64,000 bases of DNA from the NCBI GenBank assembly GCA_044360075.1, contig JBIKLA010000017.1, positions 1-64,000 on the forward strand, read 5' to 3'. Positions within the stretch are counted from its first letter, which is position 1. Each line of letters begins with the position of its first letter. The notes beneath the pieces were generated by a model. It did no database searches, was not told the origin of the DNA, and saw only the letters and a list, made by a program, of their open reading frames with translations. This DNA is from OMII01 sp947467385 (GTDB taxonomy: Bacteria > Bdellovibrionota_C > UBA2361 > OMII01). Both the position numbers and the translations under genes were made by a program. Below are positions 10,002 to 18,700 of the stretch, one piece after another.

Positions 10002-11009
10002 TTACGCAGCACGGGAAAAGGTATCGTCGAGCGCCTGGGCGACGCTCCGTGAAGGCGAATATCCAAGATCTCGGCGCGCGTTCTCGATTGAGAAAAAGTG
10101 GCTCGTGGACATCTCGGAAACGAGGAACCTCGTCAGAAGGGGCTGAATTTCAATGCCGAACAGCAGCAGGGTCCGCGCAGCGCCCTCCATAACCAGCGCA
10201 ATTGCTTTGGCAAGGCACGTCGGCAGGGAACTCGTCACCCTCGGGACACCTTGGCGCCTGAGGACATCATCGATCCAGCCCCACATGTTGACCGGATCTC
10301 CCTGGCTGATGAAATACGGCTTGCCTCCGGCCCGGTCGGGAGCGGTCTCAAGAGTGCGCATCGCGCAGAGATGGGCATTCACGCAATCATCAATATAGGT
10401 AACGTCGACCACGTTGCTGCCGTCACCGATGCGGCGCAGCCGACCTGCCTGGGCGCGAGCCACGATGGTAGGAACGAGGTGTGTGTCGCCCGGCCCCCAG
10501 ATGAGATGGGGCCGAAGCGCAACGGTCCGCAGCGCGCCCGGCGAGTCAGCCGCAAGAACCTCGCGCTCTGCCTGCGCCTTCGTTTCGGGATAGAACGCAT
10601 CGTAATGCCTCGGGTACGGATAGCTTTCGTCTATGCCCTTAAGGTCTGAGCCGTCGTGAATGACGCTTGGTGAGCTCGTAAAGACGAGATTAGGAACGCC
10701 CGCGCGACGGCAGGCCTCAATTACATTCCGTGTCCCTGTAACGTTGGTCCGGTAGAACCCCGCATAGCGGCCCCACATCTCTACGTTGGCAGCCGTGTGG
10801 AAAACGCCATGGCATCCCCTGAGTGACTCCCACCACCCGTCTACATTGCTGCCAATATCACCTTGGAGCGGCGTGACCCCGAGCGCCTTCAACTCGGGGT
10901 ATGCCTTTCGCGATATGCTGATGACCTCATGGCCGGATCGAATCAGAGCTGCTGCAAGCGCCTTACCGACAAATCCCCCGCCCCCGGTGACAACGTAACG
11001 GCGTCCCAT
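10002..11009 (-). CDS. oleD: OleD-type 2-alkyl-3-oxoalkanoate reductase
   Basis: The 335-residue protein belongs to the extended short-chain dehydrogenase / 3-beta-HSD-like epimerase class. The N-terminal Rossmann motif is GGGGFVG and the catalytic pair lies in YPETKAQAE (Tyr-x3-Lys). In the known Ole pathway OleD reduces the beta-keto acid made by OleA to a beta-hydroxy acid with NADPH. It is the last gene of the minus-strand order oleA, oleBC, oleD and starts 5 bp after the oleBC stop. The family assignment is firm; the specific OleD role rests on this context. Confidence 0.88.
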   Translation of the reverse strand: MGRRYVVTGGGGFVGKALAAALIRSGHEVISISRKAYPELKALGVTPLQGDIGSNVDGWWESLRGCHGVFHTAANVEMWGRYAGFYRTNVTGTRNVIEACRRAGVPNLVFTSSPSVIHDGSDLKGIDESYPYPRHYDAFYPETKAQAEREVLAADSPGALRTVALRPHLIWGPGDTHLVPTIVARAQAGRLRRIGDGSNVVDVTYIDDCVNAHLCAMRTLETAPDRAGGKPYFISQGDPVNMWGWIDDVLRRQGVPRVTSSLPTCLAKAIALVMEGAARTLLLFGIEIQPLLTRFLVSEMSTSHFFSIENARRDLGYSPSRSVAQALDDTFSRAA

Positions 11010-11014
11010 GGGCG

Positions 11015-13624
11015 TTATGCCGCTTTTTGACGAGTTAGCTGTCGGTCAGCCCAGTCAGCCAGCTGATCGCGGAAGATCTTAGCATTGTGCCGGGCATCAA
11101 CAGGAAACGCCCGATGAAAGAGGAAAATGCGGATATCCTTCGTCAAATCGGTCGTTTGCGCGATGGAGCGCAGCTCCGCAACAAAGTCTTCGTGCTTCTC
11201 CGGCGTATCGGGCCAATACTGGGGATAGGGCTCAACGACGATCGCCGCCTCCTGCCCCCCACGAATTCCGACCAGTGCCGACCTGCGGACTCGGCCCGAC
11301 TTATTGAAAATCTCTTCAAGGGGGACACTGTGAAACGCTCTGTCCCCGGCGTATACCGAGTGGCCTTTGCGCCCGCAATAATAGAGGTTTCCTGCGGCAT
11401 CGAGATATCCCAGATCCCCAACGCGATGCCAGAATCCATCTCCATCGAGGATCTTTCCGGCCCTATTCGCATCGGGCCGGTGAAGATACTCAGGGCTAAC
11501 CACCGCGCCGCGCACGATCACCTCGCCAATCTCTCCATCTGGAAGAACGATTGCCTGGTCGGCCGTCTTAATGACGTCCTGCGTGGCTCTAATAATCCTC
11601 ACCTCAACGTCCGGAATCGGCTTACCTACCGGGGTCCCCTGCTCGCCCGTAGTTGCTCGAGCCCATATACCGTCGAGAATCGCAGAGCCGGTGATGTATG
11701 TGACGGGCAAGGCCTCGGTGGCTCCATACGGGGTAGCAACCTCGCCATTGGGCACGGTGCGCTTAACAAGCTGGATCGTCGCCGGCGGGACCGAGCACCC
11801 GGCCATGAACACCCGCTTGATCGTCGGCAGGGTGGAGCCCGATCGGAGGGCGTACTCGGCGATCTTGTGCCACAGCGTCGGCGACCCAAAGGACGACTCA
11901 ATGCCAAGGTCCCCTACGAGCTTGACCACTTGAGCCGGATCGAGCGCAAGAGGCTTGCCGGGTGGCATCGTCGGAAACACGCTCGCCACTCCAAGGGCCA
12001 CATTGAAGAGGGAGAAGATGGGCAGCAGCGTGAGATCCGCGGTGCCCGCCTTCTGGCCGAGCACCTCGCGGATCGCGCGAAGCTGCTCAGACATCATCGA
12101 GTTGGTTATAACTACCCCCTTGGGGGTTCCCGTCGCGCCCGAGGTGAAAGCAATGAGAGCCGCATCTCGCGCCCGGAGCGAACCGTCATCCCTCAAGACC
12201 GGCAGTGGCACCGGAGCAATCGGCGCGTTGGCGAATCGCTTGAAGTATCCCAGCGAGTATCCGCGAGAGAACGCCCATTCGGAGGCGGTGACATGAAACT
12301 TGATGCGGTGAAAGAGCGAGCGGCGAAGAAACCTCAGGAGGTGCGCCTTAGGAGAGCCGATGAAGGCTGCGGGGTCCGCATCCTGAATGCAGCGGGAGAG
12401 GCGCTCAAGTCCGATGCCCGGATCCACGAACACCGGCGTAGCCCCGCGACCGGCCACGGCAAGGCTCAAGGCCAGAAAGTCCGCGCCTGGTGTAACGAGC
12501 ATGAGTACTCGGTCCCCCGGCGCCAGCCCAAGCTCAGCAAATCCTCGCTGGTATTGGTTCACGAGCTTTAGCAGCTCCCCGTAGGTCGTGTGAGAGTAGT
12601 GAAGGGCGCTTCCATTGATCGGGTCACGAACCCAGCGCGGCGTTATGACCGCCGACGCGTTAGGGACAGCCTCTGCTATGCGCACAACGTGGTCGTATAC
12701 CGCGTGGATCTCTCCACTCTCCCGGTTGGGCTCCCCCGCAGGAGGCCGGACCACCCCTTCCGACGCGTTCGTGGCCCGCGAGAGAAACTCCTGTATAGCC
12801 GGAATCGCAATGTTCGGGGCGTCGTCGAGCACAAGGTGCGATGCCTCAGGGATCTCCAAGATCTCGGCTTTCGGGAAGTGCGCCGCCACCTTGCTCAACA
12901 TCTCTCGGTGAAAGCAGGGGTCCTTAAGGCCCCAGATAATCTTCACAGGCTTCTGCGCGACACGCGGCAAACCTGCGGCGATATCGACCATCTGGGTGTA
13001 TGTTGGGTGATCAGAGTCGAACGGAATGTCAGCAACAAAGTCCCAGATGGCGTCGCGACGCTGCCGTGTTGTGTAGGGGAACCGGTATCCGGCAACGATG
13101 TCGGGCGTGAGCCTTTTGTTTGCGCCCATCGAGGTCGTAAGCTTGACGAACATGGCCGTGTGGCGAGTGAGCAGCTTGCCTATGATCGGCATAGCGGCAA
13201 GCTTGATGATCGGCGGCAAGCTTTCTGTCTCGGTGAGAGTTGTGTTGAGGTACACGATCCGGTCAATCCGATCGAGATTGCGAAGCATGAAGCCGGTGCC
13301 CAGCGGCCCGCCCCAGTCGTGCATCACCATCGAAAACCGGTCTAGGCCAAGCGTCCGCACAAACTCATCGAGCTGGTTGATTCGGTCGATGGCGCGAAAG
13401 CGCACTCCGGGTGTGCGGTCTGAGAGGCCGCAACCCAGAAAATCCGGAGCAATCAGCCGGAAGCTGCCGCGAAGCTCGCGAATCACATTACGGTAAAAAA
13501 AAGACCAGGTCGGATTGCCGTGCAGAAGGAGCACAACCGGCCCGCTACCCTCATCGAGGTAGTGCATCTTGTATCCACCGATGGACACAAAGCGGGACTG
13601 AAATGGAAGCACCTGTTCAGCCAC
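11015..13624 (-). CDS. oleBC: OleBC fusion: beta-lactone decarboxylase plus beta-lactone synthetase
   Basis: The 869-residue protein joins two enzymes. Residues 1 to about 290 are an alpha/beta hydrolase of haloalkane-dehalogenase type, with HGNPTW, a nucleophile in HDWGG (Asp103) and a His at about 263 (ASHLVLDD). Residues from about 305 on are an AMP-dependent synthetase with the phosphate-binding motif TSGATGTPKGV at about 495-505. In the known pathway OleC closes the beta-hydroxy acid to a beta-lactone using ATP, and OleB removes CO2 to give a cis-olefin. The two are separate proteins in Xanthomonas and Shewanella, and fused mainly in Actinobacteria such as Micrococcus. Fusion could channel the reactive lactone. 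It lies 15 bp after oleA and 5 bp before oleD. Confidence 0.92.
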   Translation of the reverse strand: MAEQVLPFQSRFVSIGGYKMHYLDEGSGPVVLLLHGNPTWSFFYRNVIRELRGSFRLIAPDFLGCGLSDRTPGVRFRAIDRINQLDEFVRTLGLDRFSMVMHDWGGPLGTGFMLRNLDRIDRIVYLNTTLTETESLPPIIKLAAMPIIGKLLTRHTAMFVKLTTSMGANKRLTPDIVAGYRFPYTTRQRRDAIWDFVADIPFDSDHPTYTQMVDIAAGLPRVAQKPVKIIWGLKDPCFHREMLSKVAAHFPKAEILEIPEASHLVLDDAPNIAIPAIQEFLSRATNASEGVVRPPAGEPNRESGEIHAVYDHVVRIAEAVPNASAVITPRWVRDPINGSALHYSHTTYGELLKLVNQYQRGFAELGLAPGDRVLMLVTPGADFLALSLAVAGRGATPVFVDPGIGLERLSRCIQDADPAAFIGSPKAHLLRFLRRSLFHRIKFHVTASEWAFSRGYSLGYFKRFANAPIAPVPLPVLRDDGSLRARDAALIAFTSGATGTPKGVVITNSMMSEQLRAIREVLGQKAGTADLTLLPIFSLFNVALGVASVFPTMPPGKPLALDPAQVVKLVGDLGIESSFGSPTLWHKIAEYALRSGSTLPTIKRVFMAGCSVPPATIQLVKRTVPNGEVATPYGATEALPVTYITGSAILDGIWARATTGEQGTPVGKPIPDVEVRIIRATQDVIKTADQAIVLPDGEIGEVIVRGAVVSPEYLHRPDANRAGKILDGDGFWHRVGDLGYLDAAGNLYYCGRKGHSVYAGDRAFHSVPLEEIFNKSGRVRRSALVGIRGGQEAAIVVEPYPQYWPDTPEKHEDFVAELRSIAQTTDLTKDIRIFLFHRAFPVDARHNAKIFRDQLADWADRQLTRQKAA

Positions 13625-13639
13625 CGGAGCTCCCTGCCG

Positions 13640-14701
13640 CTACCACTCGATTCCAAGGAAGAGCGAATTGAGCCCAGAGCCAAACCCCGTGAGCATGCAC
13701 TTTTCGCCCTTCTTGACGCCCTTCTCCTCAACCCCAACAGCGAATGCGGTGGGCAAGGCAGCCGACACAAGGTTGCCGCGCGTTGGATAGATCGCAAACT
13801 CCTTGGAGTAGTCGAGTCCCATGGTGGCGTAGAACGCCTCGTTAACCTGGCGCCCGACCTGGTGGCAGAAGACATGGTCGATGTCATCCTTGCTCCAGCC
13901 GAGCACCTCCGAGGCATCCGCCCACGTCCGGTTGCCCAGAAGGGCCGCAGCAGCCAGGAGCTTGGAAGACTCGGTCTCCATCACTGGACCAAGCGGAGGG
14001 CTATCGACAAGGTGGTAATCGACGTTCCCAGTGCACAGGTCGCAGTGCTCGGTCGCGGAGCGGGTGGCTCCGCCGAGAATCTTGTGCTTCTTCTTTGAGA
14101 GGCTCTCGTGGCAAAGCACGTAGGCAACCGCTCCAGAGCCGATCGTGAAGGTCGGCAGCAGCCTCAGGAGGTGGTCGCGAGAGGTTGCCTTGCCCGCAAG
14201 GACGTTATCGAACGTGTTGTCGATCATGCAGCGCGTGTGCTCCGCAGAGACCACGACCCCGACCTTCACCATGCCGCTTTCGATCAGGTTGGCCAGAAAA
14301 AATATCCCGTCCATAAAGCCAAGGCATGCATTGCTCACGTCGAGCGCGATGCCGTCCTCGGAAAGCTTCAGGTTGCGGTGGATAAGGCAGCCAGTCGCCG
14401 GCTCGAAGTAGTCACGGGTAACCGAGCAGCTGAACAGCGCTTTTATGTCTTGAAGATCGAATCCCGAATTCTCTACGGCCCTGCGGGTAACCTCCGTTCC
14501 AAGCACGCTCGGGCGCTCAGAGATGTCCCACAGGTTGCGCGAGCGTATTCCCGTCAGGCGCTCAAGGGTTCCGAAAGGAAGCCCGAGATGCCGATAGACC
14601 TCAGCGAGGCGATCTTCGATCTCAGTTGAGGTAAGGGTCTGTGGCGGAATCGTTATTGCGTAAGACTCGAGGCAGACGTGCTTGTAGCGAAATGCGACCA
14701 T
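13640..14701 (-). CDS. oleA: OleA: thiolase-fold acyl-CoA head-to-head condensing enzyme
   Basis: The 353-residue protein has the ketoacyl-synthase-III fold. The catalytic residues are visible: Cys126 (SNACLGF), His280 (FCHQVG) and Asn310 (RGNLVSAALP). The extra Glu that marks OleA is present at position 100 (RDYFEPATGC). OleA joins two long-chain acyl-CoAs in a non-decarboxylative Claisen condensation to a 2-alkyl-3-oxo acid. It is the first gene of the cluster and the same strand continues into oleBC and oleD, so one transcript is likely. No dedicated regulator is adjacent. A FabH-like role is less likely given the oleBC and oleD neighbours. Confidence 0.92.
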   Translation of the reverse strand: MVAFRYKHVCLESYAITIPPQTLTSTEIEDRLAEVYRHLGLPFGTLERLTGIRSRNLWDISERPSVLGTEVTRRAVENSGFDLQDIKALFSCSVTRDYFEPATGCLIHRNLKLSEDGIALDVSNACLGFMDGIFFLANLIESGMVKVGVVVSAEHTRCMIDNTFDNVLAGKATSRDHLLRLLPTFTIGSGAVAYVLCHESLSKKKHKILGGATRSATEHCDLCTGNVDYHLVDSPPLGPVMETESSKLLAAAALLGNRTWADASEVLGWSKDDIDHVFCHQVGRQVNEAFYATMGLDYSKEFAIYPTRGNLVSAALPTAFAVGVEEKGVKKGEKCMLTGFGSGLNSLFLGIEW

Positions 14702-15030
14702 AGGAGTAACAAGACTAAATCAAGCGATTGCCGAGCCAGGCTCAGCAGAGAGCGGCAGGCATCCGGCCGGAGCGAAACTAAAACGACTCGAGAGACCTGC
14801 TTGGTGCTTCACAACAAGGCAGAAACCACTCAAGGTAACCCGACCTAACCGTATTGAGAGGAGATACCATATCGCTGTTGTCAGGACAAATATCGGTCGG
14901 TGGCTGCAGCTCGCCCCATCCAGACAAATCGATTCGGGTAAGTGGTCGGATCGGCAGCTGGTTTTGGAGGTGGTGTCCCCACTCTTACGGCATGAGTAGT
15001 AATGCGGTCATAGGTGAGAAGTCTGTGATT
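14702..15030. other. Non-coding gap upstream of oleA
   Basis: This should contain the oleA promoter on the minus strand. I see no convincing operator or hairpin. A 133-codon plus-strand frame (14854-15255) lies across it but looks like a shadow of the minus-strand frame at 15031-15417. Confidence 0.3.
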
Positions 15031-15417
15031 TTAGTCCAGAAGACGCTGGGCAGTTTCAGCCCTGAGCGGTCCAGAATGAGCGTTTTGGGCCAAAAGCCGA
15101 TCCCTCAGCCCCTGCTCCGCAAGCTCTTGAGCGAGACGCTCTACCTGCGCTACCTGCTGAGGGGAGAAGCCGGATGCCTCAGAATTAGCCCGCTTAACTT
15201 CGCCCGCGCCGCCAAGCGCCTTGTTGAGGGCGGCGGACGACTCCTTTGCCGCTGAAACGGCCTCCTCCAGCCCACTCAGGGCGAGGCTCCACTGCAGCGC
15301 CTCTTTGTGCGGACATCCCACTGAAAGGTTCAGGGACGGCACCTTGCCGGCCGAAAGCCTCCTAAACGCCGAACCTTTCCGTCGCGCTCCGAGTAACCTG
15401 AAGAAGACGCCATTCAT
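15031..15417 (-). CDS. Small helical protein, hypothetical
   Basis: The frame gives 128 residues. The C-terminal two thirds has natural protein composition and predicts helices (LEEAVSAAKESSAALNKALG, later VAQVERLAQELAEQGL), while the N-terminus is basic and less convincing. It could begin at an internal start. A role in anti-sigma-28 (FlgM-like) control is conceivable from its small size and helical, Ser/Ala-rich character in a flagellated organism, but the match is not strong enough to call. It stands alone between oleA and the glutamate dehydrogenase gene. Confidence 0.5.
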   Translation of the reverse strand: MNGVFFRLLGARRKGSAFRRLSAGKVPSLNLSVGCPHKEALQWSLALSGLEEAVSAAKESSAALNKALGGAGEVKRANSEASGFSPQQVAQVERLAQELAEQGLRDRLLAQNAHSGPLRAETAQRLLD

Positions 15418-15782
15418 GGATCAACCTCTATTGAAGGTTTGTTAACTACCACCCTTCAAGGGAATTATCGGTCACCCCGGGATAGCCTAAACGACACGGC
15501 GCTAAAATATAAACCATCGGTTTAAACTGCGATTGCTCACTGAAAGACACAAAGTGTTGATATTGTTTACGCTTTATTCGCTTCGCCAGCCTCCGTCCCT
15601 GTTTTTATCTTCGGTGTCGCGTCCCCAATATAGAGGTATACTCAGGGCTTGGGTCCGATCGCCGTCGGGGGGATAGGCCAAAAGATTAGGTCGCGCTGAC
15701 GAGCTCTTACTTCTGCTCGCTAACGTCATTCGCAGACGGAAGCTGCACCTCCCCCCGGCACACATCGGCCATCCAAAGGAAC
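15418..15782. promoter_or_regulatory. Promoter region of the glutamate dehydrogenase gene with an inverted repeat
   Basis: This AT-richer gap lies between a minus-strand small gene and the plus-strand dehydrogenase. TAAACC-ATC-GGTTTA (15510-15524) is a perfect 6-bp-arm inverted repeat and could be an operator for either gene. A TTGATA box (about 15556) and GTATACT (about 15635) look like promoter parts but are not at standard spacing to each other. Confidence 0.3.
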
Positions 15783-18700
15783 ATGAACATGTCGGATTCC
15801 TCAGCCCAAGCGTTTCCTGCCGTTTTTGTCCGGCAGGTAGAAGATCTTCTCGAGCCCGAGGCCCGGCGAACCCTTGAGAAACTCCGCTACCCTAGCGCTC
15901 CGTCATCCGAGAGTCTGGTGGCGTTCTTCCTGAATGAGCTCTTTGCCCGGGCGACCCCCGAAATAATCAGGATCAAAACACCCGGAGAGGTCGCATTCAT
16001 TGCGAACTCCTGCTGCCGCGTCCTGCGATCCCTACCATCGTCTCCAGACCGCATAGCGCTCGACCTTGAGCAGCGCGGCGACCGCTCCTTCCTCTTCATT
16101 GCGTCCGACGATCGTCCCTTCATCATCAGCTCGATCGCAGAGCGGCTCTCTGACGCTGGAGCTAGCGTTATCGCGTTCCTCCATCCCATCCTACCGCTGG
16201 AAGAGAGAGCTATTGCCTTGTCTTATGTTGAGTTCGGCGACTCCGGGGCGGTGGACACGGCCAGGCTCCTTCCGCGGCTCCAGGAGACGCTTCAGACGCT
16301 CAAGCAAGTGGTGCTCGATTTTGATCCGATGGAGTCAAGCGTCTCCCATGCCTCGCTTCTTTTGAGCTCCAGCCCGATGCGCACCGAGTTCGGCGAGATG
16401 TCGTCTTCCGAAGTCCAGGCTTTCCTCTCGTGGCTCAACGACGGCAGCTTCTTCTTCGTTGGCTCCAGCATGTGGGACGAGGGCGGAAAGCTGCTCTCCA
16501 TCGACCAGCTCGGCGCATGGAAAGTGGCCGGCCGGTTCACGGAGCAGCTTCGGAGCGAGTCGGCCGAAGACCTTAAGGCTCTCGTGTCGAAGGGGCAGGC
16601 TCTCTCCATACGAAAGCTTCGCCTCACCTCGCCCGTGCACCGGCCCGCCACCCTCCTCAACATCATGCTCAGGCTTCCGAAAAGCCCAGGTCACGTTTTC
16701 TCGGTCGTCGGCTACCTCACCTCAAAGGCCTGGACTCATGAGGCGCAGGACATTCCAATCCTGCGTCACAAGGTAAGCTCGTTTCTTGCCCTCGACGGAG
16801 CGATACCGAATTCCCACGACTACAAGTACCTCGTGGAGGTTGTCGACAACATGCCAACCGATGAGGCGTTGGCGTGCCCAACTGAGCAGCTCAGGCTGAT
16901 CACTCGCCTCGCGCTGGGAGTTTTCAGCCATGAGGAGACGCGAACGCTGTCATTTGTGGACGAGCTGCGGCGCCGCGCATTCAGCCTCGTTGTTTTGCCC
17001 CCGGAGCGGTTCTCTGCATCGGTCCAGCAGTTAATCCAGGACCGAATCGAGGAGGCCCTTGAGGCTGCGCGAGGCTCCAGCGAAATTCACCTCGACTCAA
17101 GCAAGCGCAGGCAGTACAGGCTTTACCTGAGCACGCCGCTTCCCCCGAACCACTCCGGCATTATTCCGCAGGATGCGCTCCATGCGCAGATTCCGTTCGC
17201 CACGCTGACATGGGAAGAAAAGCTCGCAATGCACCTGGCGGCAACCGGCGAAGTTGATTGGCGCCCAGAAGACTTCCCAACAGACTATCAGGCAGGCACC
17301 TCAGTGGAGGAGGCCGCCTTCGACGCCCGCCATATCGCCTCTATCTCGGCCGAAAAGCCGGTCACGACCGCTCTCTATCTCGGGGATCGGCCGAAGGCCC
17401 TGCCAGTCGTCTCAATCTTCTCTCGGGGCATTGAGATCTCGATAAGCAAGGCGATCGCCGTCCTTGAGAATATCGGAATTGAGGTGCTGCGCGCCCACTC
17501 GTATGCGTGCCGCCTTCAGGTCGGCCGCGTCAACATCCTCAAGCTCATCTCCCGGCCCTACGACGGCCAGCCCCTCAGCCAGGAGCAGTTCCATGATGCG
17601 GTGAATCCAGGCCTGAGCGAAATACTCGTTGACCGCGCTGTCAACGACCCCCTCAATCTTCTCTTGCGCCGCATCCCGGTCTCCATCGGCCAGATTTCTC
17701 TCTTGCGTTGCTATTGTGCGCTGCTCTGGCAGGTCCAGAAGATGTCCACGAAGCGCACTATGTGGAAAGCCCTTGCCCAGGCGCCTAACGTGGCCCTGCA
17801 CCTCATACGAATGTTTGAGTTGAAATTCTCTCCAGCGCTTGGCCTCTCGATTGAGGAGAGGAGCGCCCGCTCAGCCGAGGAGGAGGCATTGATGGCTGAA
17901 GCCCTTCGGTTCGTTCCGGACATTACGCACGACCGGGTCCTTCGCGCCATTCTCTCGCTCGTCAAGAACACGATTCGGACCAACTTTTACCACAATCCGG
18001 CAGCTATCGCGCTCAAGCTTACTCCGCGCAACATCGAGATAATGCCCCATCCCCGGCCGCTCTTTGAGATCTTCGTCTTCTCGCAAAGAATCGAGGGCAC
18101 CCACCTTCGCAGCGCCAAAGTTGCCCGCGGCGGAATCCGTTGGAGCGAGCGGCTTGAGGACTTCCGGTCCGAAGTCCTCGGGCTCATGAAAACCCAGCGC
18201 GTTAAGAACGTCATCATCGTGCCGAGCGGCGCCAAGGGCGGATTCATCCTCAAGAGCCCGCCGAAAGATGGAGAGTCGCTGCCCAAGGCGGTTGAGCATG
18301 CCTACCGCGAGTACATTACCGCCCTCCTCACCTTGGCGGACAACAAGCAGGGCGAAGCGGTGGTGCATCCCGCTGGACTCGTGGTGTACGACGAGCCGGA
18401 CCCCTACTTCGTTGTTGCGGCTGACAAGGGAACCGCCACGTTCAGCGATGTGGCCAATGAGATCGCCCAGCGGGACTTCAAGTATTGGCTCGGAGACGCA
18501 TTCGCCTCGGGAGGCTCGGCTGGATATGACCACAAGAAATACGGCATCACCGCCAAAGGAGGCTGGGAATGTGTCGAGCGGCATTTCCGCGACCTCGGAA
18601 TTGACTACATCGGGAAGCCTTTCACGGTCGTGGGCATCGGCGACATGTCCGGCGATGTGTTCGGCAACGCGCTCATCCTCAGCGCGAGCATGAGGCTTGT

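Noticed and set aside
14854..15255. 133-codon plus-strand frame upstream of the dehydrogenase
   Set aside because: It overlaps a more protein-like minus-strand frame and has no ribosome site or recognisable composition.
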